Shown: positions 54,812 through 63,528, counted from the stretch's first letter. The stretch is 64,000 nucleotides of DNA from DASXUG01 sp036504995 (GCA_036504995.1 DASXUG010000005.1:1-64000); one strand, 5' to 3'. The notes: generated from the sequence alone by a model not told the origin. Translations and numbers: made by a program.

Positions 54812-55257
54812 CTAGGCTTACTAAGACTGGCTTTAGGATTTTGCTTAGGCAGCAATATCAGTCGAGTACCAGTTAGACGATCATGCAGAAACAGCCCTTC
54901 TCGATCAAATAAAGCCCATAAAAATGTAGGCCCAAAAAATAGGGTAGCCAACAAATATCGTTTACAGGCTTGATGCATCGAAATTGGCTGGCCAATATAA
55001 TTTACCACACGAATACGCCATGTTTGCATGGCTAAGGTTTGCCCGCTTTTAACCCAGCACCAGACAAAATACGCCCCCATCACTGCCCACAAAAAAGCTT
55101 GTAAAAGGTAGCGCTTTGGCGCATGAGTAGCATCACCGAACAACCATATAAACAGCAATGTTGCCAGACTTAGCACCGCAAGTAACAGTATGCTTTCATA
55201 CAGCATACTCGCGATACATTTAAAGTAACTTGGCTTTGCAAAAATAGGAGAAATCAA
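54808..55257 (-). CDS. RDD-family membrane protein
   Basis: 149 residues, three or four membrane helices. The RDD signature is recognisable as RYLLQAFLW ... QTLAMQTWRIRVVNYIG and HDRLTGTRLI. The start is a TTG whose N-terminal segment ends in SMLYESILL, as in betaproteobacterial relatives; an ATG 17 codons further in is the alternative. It lies at the end of the sigma-factor cassette. The function is unknown, probably transport or membrane stress. Confidence 0.75.
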   Translation of the reverse strand: MISPIFAKPSYFKCIASMLYESILLLAVLSLATLLFIWLFGDATHAPKRYLLQAFLWAVMGAYFVWCWVKSGQTLAMQTWRIRVVNYIGQPISMHQACKRYLLATLFFGPTFLWALFDREGLFLHDRLTGTRLILLPKQNPKASLSKPS

Positions 55258-55300
55258 ACGGTTAATTTCTAAAGATTAATTCTAGACTTAGACGAGAAAA

Positions 55301-55738
55301 TTAATTCTCAAACTCTTTGCCATACTCATCAGGGTGCTTTTTACGTAAAACCTCACGCTGATCTTCAGGCAAATTCTGATATTCACGCCATTTTTTATGT
55401 AACTCTTCTTTTTTCTCCGTGGGCATGGCTTGAAATTGCTGGTACTTTTTACGTGCGTTTTCACGCTCAAACGGTGTCATACGACTCCAGCTATTCAATC
55501 TCTGCTGTACACGCTCTTGGCCTTGTTTATCCATTTTTGGGTAGTCACGGGCAATATCCAACATTTTTTCTCGCTGCCACGGACGTAACGTATCCCATTC
55601 CTCAGCTAAAGGAGCCAACACTTTATGTTGATCTGCTGACAGTTGTGCCCAGCTTGGATCAACACCGCCTCCAGCAAATACTAAACAGGCAGCCAAACTC
55701 AACCACAATGCAACGACTACTTGTTTTGCTCTATCCAT
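55301..55738 (-). CDS. DUF3106 protein, exported
   Basis: 145 residues: a signal peptide (about 1-24) then repeated basic-aromatic helices of the form LAPLAEEWDTLRPWQREK, DYPKMDKQGQERVQQRL, MTPFERENARKKY, typical of DUF3106. It overlaps the DUF3619 gene and belongs to a sigma-factor operon; it may modulate an envelope stress response. Confidence 0.8.
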   Translation of the reverse strand: MDRAKQVVVALWLSLAACLVFAGGGVDPSWAQLSADQHKVLAPLAEEWDTLRPWQREKMLDIARDYPKMDKQGQERVQQRLNSWSRMTPFERENARKKYQQFQAMPTEKKEELHKKWREYQNLPEDQREVLRKKHPDEYGKEFEN

Positions 55739-56106
55739 GTAGTAAAACCTTGATCTAAAAATGCCTCTGGGGGCAACTCTTCACCCAATAAAAACGCATC
55801 CCCTTGCTCTAAAGAGGTTTGATTGGTTAATTGCTGCGTGATTAAAAATGCAACCAATACCGCGCTCAGCAAAATCCCCGCCGACATCATGGCCTTATGC
55901 TGCTGAAAATATTCCCCGAACATATGCAAAACGCCATTGTGGCTTTGGACAGACATCATACTGCGCTGCGCCATAATCGATACCGCTTGCTGACGTGACG
56001 AAGCTAGCTTGCTGGTGACAGCACCATCAAGCTTAGTCACACCCTCATCCAACAACTGAATGATTTGCTTTGCTCTGATTTCTTCCTGAAAATCGTTTGT
56101 ACTCAT
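55717..56106 (-). CDS. DUF3619 membrane protein (putative anti-sigma partner)
   Basis: 129 residues with one central membrane helix (MMSAGILLSAVLVAFLITQQL), a cytoplasmic N-terminal half and a short acidic periplasmic end. It is translated with overlap from the sigma gene, the standard position for an anti-sigma factor. The role is inferred from context. Confidence 0.75.
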   Translation of the reverse strand: MSTNDFQEEIRAKQIIQLLDEGVTKLDGAVTSKLASSRQQAVSIMAQRSMMSVQSHNGVLHMFGEYFQQHKAMMSAGILLSAVLVAFLITQQLTNQTSLEQGDAFLLGEELPPEAFLDQGFTTWIEQNK

Positions 56107-56714
56107 GATTTGACTCCTGCTTTTTCGAGTCCCTGTCTACTTAATGCGCTACCAGAAAACCCGTGCTTCTCTAAGGCCGATGCCAGCGAATGTACCGCGC
56201 GTGAGCAATGGGTTTTCACACTGCCCTCAGAGCAGCCCATCGCCGCCGCAGTTTCTGCAACGTCCATTTCTTCCCAGTAACGCATCACAAAGGCTTCTCG
56301 TTGACGCGTAGGTAAATTTTGTAACGCAAGCTCAATTATAGCAATAGTTTGCGAGCGCTCAAGCTGAGCTTCTGGCTCATCCTCGTCACTATGCTGGTCG
56401 GACATCAGTGTTTCCAGCGGGTCTCGCTCATCATCATCTTCACTATTTCCAGAGAATGATGACAATAAGGTTGTCCACAAATTACGCACTTTTTGCCGAC
56501 GCCAGTGGTCGCGCATGGTGTTTTGCAAAATGCGCTGAAACAGCATAGGAAACTCGCTCGCAGGGCGATTACCGTACTTTTCTGCTAGCTTCAGCATTGC
56601 ATCTTGTACGATGTCCAAGGCTGCATGATCATCACGCACAGCATAGGCGGTCTGCTTAAAGGCGCGTCGCTCGACTTGCGCTAGAAAATCCGATAATTCT
56701 TGTGCTGTTGCCAT
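56103..56714 (-). CDS. ECF-type RNA polymerase sigma factor
   Basis: 203 residues. Region 2 lies in about 15-85 (DDHAALDIVQDAMLKLAEKYG) and region 4 in about 135-195 (LPTRQREAFVMRYWEEMDVAETAAAMGCSEGSVKTH). Between them is an acidic linker. It leads the cassette sigma-DUF3619-DUF3106-RDD. I see no ECF-type autoregulatory promoter upstream. Confidence 0.9.
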   Translation of the reverse strand: MATAQELSDFLAQVERRAFKQTAYAVRDDHAALDIVQDAMLKLAEKYGNRPASEFPMLFQRILQNTMRDHWRRQKVRNLWTTLLSSFSGNSEDDDERDPLETLMSDQHSDEDEPEAQLERSQTIAIIELALQNLPTRQREAFVMRYWEEMDVAETAAAMGCSEGSVKTHCSRAVHSLASALEKHGFSGSALSRQGLEKAGVKS

Positions 56715-56850
56715 ACTGAATAATATGATTTCAATCTATTGTTATCAATTCTAACTATTTTTCACACTTTTAGTATAACAGGTTTATTTTTTGTTCTATG
56801 CTATGCATCAAACACAATCATTTAACTATATCGTCATATGGACGCCATAC

Positions 56851-56869
56851 GCTCACTTTACTTGTGAGC
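56851..56869. repeat. Inverted repeat GCTCAC-N7-GTGAGC upstream of the pilSR operon
   Basis: Perfect 6-bp arms about 45 bases before the first gene of the pilSR operon. It could be an operator or a small hairpin; there is no supporting promoter nearby. Confidence 0.25.
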
Positions 56870-56911
56870 AGTCTGGCTCTAATTAATTCAATTTATAGAT
56901 AGTAATCAATC

Positions 56912-57142
56912 ATGGCAAAAATACTGTTCTTAGCAATTGCAGCTTGGCTGATCATCACAATTATCAAACGTTATCAAAACAGCATCAGCAACTCAGCCAA
57001 ACCTAAACAGCCAGACATTGAAGACATGATACGTTGTGCAAAATGTGGCGTGCACCTTCCAAAATCAGATAGCATCATGGTAGATCAAGAGCATTACTGC
57101 TGCGAAGCCCACAGTAAATCCCATGGCAAAGCCGCCAAATGA
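56912..57142 (+). CDS. PP0621-family small zinc-ribbon-like protein
   Basis: 76 residues: an N-terminal membrane segment (AKILFLAIAAWLIITII) and a Cys-rich end with CAKCGVHLP and YCCEAH, likely binding a metal. It overlaps pilS by four bases. The family commonly sits in front of pilSR in betaproteobacteria; the function is unknown. Confidence 0.75.
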   Translation: MAKILFLAIAAWLIITIIKRYQNSISNSAKPKQPDIEDMIRCAKCGVHLPKSDSIMVDQEHYCCEAHSKSHGKAAK

Positions 57143-58728
57143 CGGCTCGATCATTATCCAGCATCGATAAAATGGTGGCTTACTGGCGTTCTATCAGCAT
57201 CTTTAGTCTTTACCGCATCATTATTGCGGGTATTTTTGTCGCCTCGCATTTTGTTTCAGAAAACAGTCGTTGGTGGCTCAACACCAATCAAAACCTATCT
57301 TTTAAAATCGCGCTTGCCTATCTTTTTGTGGGCTTTATTTTGGCGGCCAGCACTTGGTTTAAATGGCCACAATTTAACCGCCAAGTAACCTTTCAAGTCA
57401 TTATTGACATCGCTTTTATTGTGGCACTGATGTTTGCGGGCGGCGGGATAAAAAGCGGGCTAGGTCTGCTACTGGTTATCGTGGTGACTGCAGCCAGTCT
57501 GATTAGTGATGGTCGCTTATCGCTATTTTATGCGTCGGTCGCCACCGTCAGCCTGCTAATCGAGCAATCTTACGAAATAATCAGTTGGAATGACCATTAC
57601 AATGATTACACACACGTAGTTATGCTATGCCTAAGTTGTTTCGCTACCGCGTGGCTCGCCCACACTTTTGCCAAACGCACACATTTCAGTGAAAGCCTCG
57701 CCGAACAACGTGGTATAGACTTAGAAAACATGAGCCAGATCAACGCACTTATTACCCAAGAAATGAAAGACGGTGTGTTAATTGTTGATAATGAGTTAAA
57801 GCTCCGACACTACAACCAACAAGCGGAAAGGGTACTGGGCACCACTTTATCATCTCTTAACAAAAACTCGATTGAAGAGCTGTCGCCTGAGCTAGCATTT
57901 ATTCTGCAATCTTGGATGCAAAATGAATCGGATAACGAAGCCATTAAATTTAGCTTTTTAGACCTAGAGTACCGATTACGTTTTATGTCTATTGGCGCCA
58001 ATCGCCAGCAAGGTGCCATCATTTTCATTGAGGATTGGAGCCTTATGCAGGCGCAAGCGCAACAAAACAAGCTTGCCGCACTGGGGCAGCTCACCGCCAA
58101 TATGGCGCATGAAATTCGCAACCCCTTAGGTGCAATTAGCCATGCTAACCAGCTATTGCAGGAAGAAAACCTCCCCGAATCTGCTACCAAACGCTTGCTA
58201 GAAATTATCGGTATTAATGTGCAGCGCATGGACCAAATGGTCAAAGATATTTCTGAACTTAACCGCCGCGATAATATGCATCAGGAGCAGATTGATCTAG
58301 TGGATTTCGTCAGTGAATTTCATGACCACTTTTGTGAGGTAGAAAAAATTCCAGCGCACGGTTTTGCCTTGCATATTGGCGACCAGCCCATTCATATCCT
58401 GTTTGACCAGCGACATTTGCATCAAATTTTATGGAATTTATGCCGCAACGGCTGGCGGCACAGCCAGCAGGAATCAGCCAGCCTAACCCTATTGATATAC
58501 CCCTCTAAAGACAATATGAGTGTAGTGTTACAAATTCTAGATGATGGGCCTGGGATCCCAGCTGAAGCAAGGTTACACATTTTCGAACCCTTTTATACCA
58601 CGGTATCAACAGGCACTGGCCTAGGTCTTTATATTGCACGCGAGCTTTGTGAAGCAAATGGTGCTAATATTCAGTATATTGCACGTGAAAAAGGCGCGTT
58701 GTTTTCCATTAAATTTAAAAGAGTGTAG
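57139..58728 (+). CDS. pilS: Sensor histidine kinase PilS
   Basis: 529 residues. About six membrane helices (about 20-180), a PAS-like domain (about 195-300), HisKA with H324 in MAHEIRNPLGAI and an HATPase with DDGPGIP and GTGLGLYIARE. PilS controls type IV pilin transcription by phosphorylating PilR, which is encoded eight bases downstream. Confidence 0.88.
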   Translation: MTARSLSSIDKMVAYWRSISIFSLYRIIIAGIFVASHFVSENSRWWLNTNQNLSFKIALAYLFVGFILAASTWFKWPQFNRQVTFQVIIDIAFIVALMFAGGGIKSGLGLLLVIVVTAASLISDGRLSLFYASVATVSLLIEQSYEIISWNDHYNDYTHVVMLCLSCFATAWLAHTFAKRTHFSESLAEQRGIDLENMSQINALITQEMKDGVLIVDNELKLRHYNQQAERVLGTTLSSLNKNSIEELSPELAFILQSWMQNESDNEAIKFSFLDLEYRLRFMSIGANRQQGAIIFIEDWSLMQAQAQQNKLAALGQLTANMAHEIRNPLGAISHANQLLQEENLPESATKRLLEIIGINVQRMDQMVKDISELNRRDNMHQEQIDLVDFVSEFHDHFCEVEKIPAHGFALHIGDQPIHILFDQRHLHQILWNLCRNGWRHSQQESASLTLLIYPSKDNMSVVLQILDDGPGIPAEARLHIFEPFYTTVSTGTGLGLYIARELCEANGANIQYIAREKGALFSIKFKRV

Positions 58729-58736
58729 CAGGCACA

Positions 58737-60086
58737 ATGTCACAAAAACCCACATGTCTCGTCGTTGATGACGAAAGTGATCTCAGCGAACTGATTGTAT
58801 TCACCCTGCAGCGCATGGGTGTGAATGCAGAAAGTGCTGATAATTTAGATGATGCAAAATTCATGTTGCGTCAGCGTAACTACGATTTATGTTTAACCGA
58901 CATGCGACTGCCAGATGGCAATGGGCTAGATTTAGTAAAACACGTTGGGCAAAATCATACAGGCTTGCCGATTGCGGTAATTACAGCCTTTGGTAGCGCT
59001 GAAAACGCTGTTTCTGCGCTAAAAACAGGCGCATTTGATTACATCACCAAACCCATTTCACTGCAGCAGTTGCGCGCCCTCGTCAATTCAGCACTTAAGT
59101 TATCTGAGCAAACCGAAGTCTCAGCCCAACCTACCAATATGATAGGCGAGTCTGAGGCGATTATTGAAATTCGCGGCACCATTGAGAAGCTCGCTAGCAG
59201 TCAAGCGCCCGTATTGATTCATGGTGAACAAGGGGCTGGCAAAGAGTTATCTGCAAGATTGATCCATGCCAGTAGCACGCGCCGCGACAACCCATTTATT
59301 AAAGTCAGTTGCGGCAGCATTTCAGAAAAGAACATTGAAAAAGAGTTATTTGGACACATCACAGGCTCTCCTCCAGAAGTCCATATTGGCTTGATTGCCA
59401 GCGCCAATGGCGGAACCTTATTTTTAGATGAAATTGCCGATTTGCCGATTGCAGTACAGGTGAAGCTACTGCAAGTGATTCAAGATAAAAAAATACGCCC
59501 GATGGGTGCGGATAAAGATGAGTTGATTGATGTGCGCATTATCAGCGCTACGCACCGTAACATTCAAACCATGATTGAGCATGGTTTATTTAGACAAGAT
59601 TTGTATTACCGCATCAATATTGTTTCTATCGACATTCCCGCACTGAGAGATAGATCATCGGACATCCCTTTATTGTCTCAGCATATTTTGCAAAGACTAT
59701 GTAAAGTTCATGGCAAAAACATCCCCACGATTGACGAGCAAGCCCTTGAGAAACTTATCAATTACGATTTCTTTGGCAACGTACGTGAGTTAGAGAATGT
59801 GTTAGAGCGCGCGCTGACCTTGTCTAACGGTGAAACGATCAAGGCGGAAGATATTCAACTGCGTAGCAAACCACGCCCAACCCCGCTGAATGTAGACTCT
59901 TCTGGCATGGCACTACCAGACTATCTGGAGAACATCGAAAAACAAGCGATTTTAGACGCCTTAGAAAAAACCAAACAAAACAAAACAGCCGCGGCGAAAT
60001 TATTAGGCATTAGCTTCCGTACGTTACGCTATCGTTTATCCAAATTAGGATTAACAAAAGATAACGAAGAACTAGACGAACAGTAA
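58737..60086 (+). CDS. pilR: PilR-like response regulator with AAA+ domain lacking the GAFTGA loop
   Basis: 449 residues: receiver (1-120, D55 in LTDMRLPDG, D11/D12), AAA+ domain (about 135-365) and Fis-type HTH (about 400-445, NKTAAAKLLGISFRTLRYRL). Walker A is GEQGAGKE (163-170), Walker B GGTLFLDE, and the arginine-finger region FRQDLYYRIN is present. The sigma-54-contacting loop expected after LFGH as GSFTGA is absent: residues 206-218 read GHITGSPPEVHIG, three residues shorter than normal. ATP-hydrolysis parts look intact, but activation of sigma-54 polymerase should fail. No frameshift is visible. Confidence 0.88.
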   Translation: MSQKPTCLVVDDESDLSELIVFTLQRMGVNAESADNLDDAKFMLRQRNYDLCLTDMRLPDGNGLDLVKHVGQNHTGLPIAVITAFGSAENAVSALKTGAFDYITKPISLQQLRALVNSALKLSEQTEVSAQPTNMIGESEAIIEIRGTIEKLASSQAPVLIHGEQGAGKELSARLIHASSTRRDNPFIKVSCGSISEKNIEKELFGHITGSPPEVHIGLIASANGGTLFLDEIADLPIAVQVKLLQVIQDKKIRPMGADKDELIDVRIISATHRNIQTMIEHGLFRQDLYYRINIVSIDIPALRDRSSDIPLLSQHILQRLCKVHGKNIPTIDEQALEKLINYDFFGNVRELENVLERALTLSNGETIKAEDIQLRSKPRPTPLNVDSSGMALPDYLENIEKQAILDALEKTKQNKTAAAKLLGISFRTLRYRLSKLGLTKDNEELDEQ

Positions 60087-60125
60087 GAAAGCTAGCAGTA
60101 AAGTTTAGCTTTGTAAATCAAATAT

Positions 60126-60150
60126 AGCTGCCAGCTTAAAACTGGCAGCT
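60126..60150. terminator. Hairpin between pilR and the antiporter gene
   Basis: 9-bp perfect stem AGCTGCCAG/CTGGCAGCT with a 7-base loop between convergent genes. The T-run is poor on both sides. Confidence 0.5.
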
Positions 60151-60178
60151 AATCTAAACAAGTAGCCACTTAAGGCAA

Positions 60179-61183
60179 TTAGGCCAACAATACCGTCGCC
60201 AAATAGATCAAATACAACGCACCGTTAATCCACAAGTGCCAGACTTTCAAACCGCCACGCGCCACTGTTGCGCGTAGCCAAACCGCCGCTAGCAAGGTAA
60301 TCAACACGCCAGACAACACCTCTACACGCGGCTGCCAAGGGGTAAGCATAATGCCAATGGCTGGCAACAAGGTACCCTGAAACACCATTGCGCCTGTAAT
60401 GTTGCCAAAAGCTAAAGTATCTTTGCCCTTACGTATCCACAGAATGCTATTCACCTTTTCAGGTAACTCTGTTGCGATAGGGATAATAAGCAAAGATAGC
60501 AATAACGCTGAAATACCAATAATTTGCGCTGCTTCTTGCACACCACCAATAAAGCCTTTTGCGCCAGCAAGCAACAGAGCCAAGCCAAGTAACAACTGTA
60601 ACACCACCACGAACATATTTTCTGGCAAACCAATGCGGCATAAAAACATGGTGTCTTCAGCCTCTGTGGCATGTCCATCAGCAACCAGTGATTTTGAAGC
60701 ACGAATCGTCATTAAGATATAAATAAAATAGATAAATACCATGGCAAAGCCTATGCCATAACGTACGACTGACTGGGTGTGCGGCACAAACAAAGCTAAC
60801 GTTGCAAAGGCAAACGCAATAATAAAGAAGTTCAAATCGCGAATTAAACCCGTACGCTCAGGACGCAATGCACCACGCGCACCACGCGCCTTCAACACTG
60901 ACAATGCCATCAGCGATATAGACAGGGTCGCCAACATTAGGGGCGCGCCCAAAATAGCCCCTACGCCGATTTCCTCATTCACGTGCGCATCTTGCGTACC
61001 TGCCAGCAAAGCTAGTAATGGCACAGAGGTTTCTGGCAAGGCCGTACCGATTGCCGCAAATATCGAACCTGTGACGCCTTCGGATATCCCCAGTTTTTCA
61101 CCCAAATGCTCAAGCGCATTGGTAAACACTTCAGCAGCGATTAGAATAACCACTAACATTAGAAATAATTGAAGAAAAACCAT
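60179..61183 (-). CDS. CaCA-family sodium/calcium (cation) antiporter
   Basis: 334 residues with ten or eleven membrane helices. The two inverted alpha-repeat motifs are IFAAIGTALPETSVPLLALL and LLIIPIATELPEKVNSILW, each with the conserved Glu used for cation binding. It probably exchanges Na+ or H+ for Ca2+. It is divergent from ampD. Confidence 0.88.
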   Translation of the reverse strand: MVFLQLFLMLVVILIAAEVFTNALEHLGEKLGISEGVTGSIFAAIGTALPETSVPLLALLAGTQDAHVNEEIGVGAILGAPLMLATLSISLMALSVLKARGARGALRPERTGLIRDLNFFIIAFAFATLALFVPHTQSVVRYGIGFAMVFIYFIYILMTIRASKSLVADGHATEAEDTMFLCRIGLPENMFVVVLQLLLGLALLLAGAKGFIGGVQEAAQIIGISALLLSLLIIPIATELPEKVNSILWIRKGKDTLAFGNITGAMVFQGTLLPAIGIMLTPWQPRVEVLSGVLITLLAAVWLRATVARGGLKVWHLWINGALYLIYLATVLLA

Positions 61184-61255
61184 GTAATATCCTAGCGAAA
61201 TGTAATGCCGCTAATTTTATCGGATAAGCCTAAGTCACGCACAAATAAATCACTG

Positions 61256-61798
61256 ATGAAACCTTTAACTATCGACAATACTGGGATTTGCGCCCAAGCG
61301 ACACAAATAGCCTCGCCCAACTTTGACGCGCGTCCTGATGGCTCAACAGCTACGCTGATTGTGGTACACAACATCAGTCTGCCGCCGCAACAGTATGGTG
61401 GCAATGGCATTATTGAGCTGTTTACTAATCAACTCAATCCAGATGAGCACCCCTATTACGCTGAGATCAGCCACCTCAAGGTATCCTCACACTTTTTGAT
61501 TCGTCGCGATGGCGTACTGATTCAGTTTGTTTCATGCATAGACCGCGCATGGCACGCAGGGGCATCGCAATGGCAGGGGCGTGAGCGCTGCAATGATTTT
61601 TCGATAGGCATCGAGCTTGAGGGCAGCGATTTTGAAGCATTTGAAGCCGCACAATACCACACACTCAACCAACTTATTGCCAGTTTAAAAGCACAATATA
61701 ATATTGAGGCGGTTACAGGCCATTCAGATATTGCCCCAGGCCGAAAAACCGACCCGGGACCATTTTTTGATTGGTCGTTGATATGTCAACAACCTTAA
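61256..61798 (+). CDS. ampD: 1,6-anhydro-N-acetylmuramyl-L-alanine amidase AmpD
   Basis: 180 residues from the ATG at 61256, giving the family-like start MKPLTIDNTG ... SPNFDARP; an in-frame ATG at 61205 lies only 21 bases from the divergent gene start. Zinc ligands: His in LIVVHNISLPP, His in AVTGHSDIAPGRKTDPGP, and Asp in the same segment. It recycles cytoplasmic muropeptides. It ends overlapping the convergent EamA gene by four bases. Confidence 0.92.
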   Translation: MKPLTIDNTGICAQATQIASPNFDARPDGSTATLIVVHNISLPPQQYGGNGIIELFTNQLNPDEHPYYAEISHLKVSSHFLIRRDGVLIQFVSCIDRAWHAGASQWQGRERCNDFSIGIELEGSDFEAFEAAQYHTLNQLIASLKAQYNIEAVTGHSDIAPGRKTDPGPFFDWSLICQQP

Positions 61799-62721
61799 GG
61801 TTTATGTTCGAGGCGTTTACCAAGACTAATCGCCAACACCCCCAGCAACACCAAAGCTGTGCCGAGCAACTGTACCAGCGTCACTTTTTCGCCCAAAAAT
61901 AAATAGGCGAGAAAGATGGTCGAAACTGGCCCTATCGAACTCATCAGCGCGGCCTTGCTGCTGCCTAAGTGCTGTATGCCTATATTCATTAACACGGATG
62001 GCAACACCGTCGCTACTACCGCCATGAGCAGGCACAACCAGTAAACTTGCGCAGGCAAGTGCATCGCCACCTGAATATCTTCACTGATTGCAAAGTGCGC
62101 AGCACTGGCGACCGTGGCAATCAGCATGGTGTATGCCGTAAACAATGAGGCACCGAGGCGTGGGATAATGCGCCCGCTGCACACCAAATAAGCGGCATAA
62201 ACAATCGCGCTAGCCAATACCAACAATGCGCCTAACAGGGTTTTGACGCTAGCATCATGTGGCACACTGACATCATGCCACACCACTAAAATCACCCCAG
62301 CATAACTCGCCGCCAAAGCAAATACTTCACGACGGCTAATCGCGCGCTTGAATACAGCAGCACTCATTAACACCACCATGGTCGGGTAAAGAAATAAAAT
62401 CACCCGCTCCAAACCCGCTGTGACATATTGCAAGCCAGCAAAATTCAACCACATCGAACCATAACCGCCAACCGTCGCCAACAACACAATGCCTACCAGC
62501 TCTTTTCGGCTTAGGGCATCTTGCGTATGTTTTGAGCGCGCCCAAATTGCCAGCCCGACAAAAAATGGAATCGAAAACAGCATACGCAAGGCAATCAGGG
62601 TGGCCGCGTCTACCGCGTAGACATACGCCAGTTTCACAATAATCGCCTTAGACGAAAATGCGATAGCTGATACCAGCACCATGATGGAACCAAAGTAGAT
62701 ATGTTGTTTTTGAGTTTGCAT
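61795..62721 (-). CDS. EamA-family (DMT superfamily) exporter
   Basis: 308 residues from the ATG at 62721, which has AAGGG seven bases upstream; the frame is open nine codons further. Ten membrane helices in two EamA repeats. The family name comes from the E. coli O-acetylserine/cysteine exporter YdeD. That fits the cysteine-rich leader frame and hairpins directly upstream, so export of cysteine or a related compound is my best inference. The sequence alone does not fix the substrate. Confidence 0.85.
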   Translation of the reverse strand: MQTQKQHIYFGSIMVLVSAIAFSSKAIIVKLAYVYAVDAATLIALRMLFSIPFFVGLAIWARSKHTQDALSRKELVGIVLLATVGGYGSMWLNFAGLQYVTAGLERVILFLYPTMVVLMSAAVFKRAISRREVFALAASYAGVILVVWHDVSVPHDASVKTLLGALLVLASAIVYAAYLVCSGRIIPRLGASLFTAYTMLIATVASAAHFAISEDIQVAMHLPAQVYWLCLLMAVVATVLPSVLMNIGIQHLGSSKAALMSSIGPVSTIFLAYLFLGEKVTLVQLLGTALVLLGVLAISLGKRLEHKP

Positions 62722-62726
62722 GTTAA

Positions 62727-62834
62727 AGCCCTTAAATATGGGGCTCAACGAGGTGGGAAATAACTAAGATCAACCGCGGAGAGCCCGCGGTTGCAATGTT
62801 ATGACGACTTATTTACACACAATAGCAACCGCAG
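62727..62834 (-). promoter_or_regulatory. Attenuator-like RNA switch before the EamA exporter
   Basis: Five segments of the minus-strand transcript can pair exclusively. A: the Cys codons CTGCGGTTGC (62825-62834). B: GCAACCGCGG (62785-62794). C: CCGCGGTTG (62771-62779). D: GAGCCC (62741-62746). E: AAGGGCT with the ribosome site (62727-62733). A:B gives 10 pairs, B:C a 9-bp hairpin, D:E hides the ribosome site, and D can instead pair with GGGCTC in the B-C region (62781-62786). There is no T-run after B:C, so control is more likely translational than intrinsic termination. Confidence 0.6.
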
Positions 62835-62899
62835 CAGTAGTTGGCTCGCAGCCAGACCGCCTTGGCAATAATCGCTGATGTGTACATAAAGTTTGTCAT
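62813..62899 (-). CDS. Cysteine-rich leader peptide (28 codons)
   Basis: ATG at 62899 to TAA at 62813-62815. The peptide ends RANYCCGCYCV, with Cys at 22, 23, 25 and 27. The start codon is about four bases from the predicted transcription start, so translation would be essentially leaderless. The Cys codons are part of a segment complementary to the following hairpin. It precedes an EamA-family exporter by about 90 bases. It is too short for ordinary gene finding; its status as a translated frame is inferred. Confidence 0.6.
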   Translation of the reverse strand: MTNFMYTSAIIAKAVWLRANYCCGCYCV

Positions 62900-62909
62900 A
62901 AGGATGCGA

Positions 62910-62938
62910 ACTTTACGCAATACCAAACTTTAGGTCAA
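62910..62938 (-). promoter_or_regulatory. Promoter of the leader-EamA transcript
   Basis: Minus strand TTGACC (62933-62938), exactly 17 bases, TAAAGT (62910-62915). The start site falls near 62903. Confidence 0.7.
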
Positions 62939-62941
62939 GAG

Positions 62942-62968
62942 AAAAATATCGCACGTACTTCACGCGCA
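62942..62968 (-). terminator. Rho-independent terminator of the GNAT gene
   Basis: Minus-strand stem TGCGCGT/ACGTGCG (7 pairs with G-U) around GAAGT, followed by ATATTTTTC. It separates the GNAT gene from the leader promoter just downstream. Confidence 0.6.
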
Positions 62969-62984
62969 AAAAAACCAATTCGCT

Positions 62985-63524
62985 CTAGCCACTCCTTGCG
63001 ATGAGCTTGGCAAGATACTGCAAATTCAAGCCATCCACCTTAGGCTGCCATAGACTGGAGTTTTCAGGGAAATCTCTAAACTCGCCCGTGCGCACATAAC
63101 CCATGCGCTCATAAAATGCAATCAATTCGTGGCGCAGTGAAATAACTTCCATGTAGAAACCAATCACCCGCCACTCGCGCTGGCAAATAGCCTCTGCGGC
63201 TTGAATCAGTGATTTTCCATAGCCTTTATTTTGCATGGTTGGCTTAACGGCAATCATGCCGAAGTGTGCGGTGTTGCTGCCTGATAACTCTTGCCATTCG
63301 CAACAAATAGTCGCAACCACATGATCGCGCAATACACCAATCAAAATAAACGCATCTTTGCGTTTAATTACGCTAGCAATTTCTTGGGTAGTGGTACGCT
63401 TACCTTCCAGCAAGTCTGCTTCGGTTGTCCAGCCTGCGCGGCTCACGTCACCACGATAGGCGCTATTGACTAGTTGTGCAATGGCCTCTGCGTCAGCCAG
63501 CTCTGCTTTATGAAAATTTAACAT
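62985..63524 (-). CDS. GNAT-family N-acetyltransferase
   Basis: 179 residues. The acetyl-CoA-binding motif A is IAVKPTMQNKGYGKSLIQAAE (Q/RxxGxG as NKGYGK), followed by FYMEVISLRHELIAFYERMGYV. The substrate is unknown. It begins four bases after the symporter stop codon and is probably co-transcribed with it. Confidence 0.85.
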   Translation of the reverse strand: MLNFHKAELADAEAIAQLVNSAYRGDVSRAGWTTEADLLEGKRTTTQEIASVIKRKDAFILIGVLRDHVVATICCEWQELSGSNTAHFGMIAVKPTMQNKGYGKSLIQAAEAICQREWRVIGFYMEVISLRHELIAFYERMGYVRTGEFRDFPENSSLWQPKVDGLNLQYLAKLIARSG

Positions 63525-63528
63525 ACGA

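Noticed and set aside
62771..62793. Intrinsic terminator interpretation of the hairpin upstream of the EamA gene
   Set aside because: The 9-bp stem is strong, but the minus-strand sequence after it (ATCTTAGTTATTTCCC) has no continuous T-run. A translational switch fits better.
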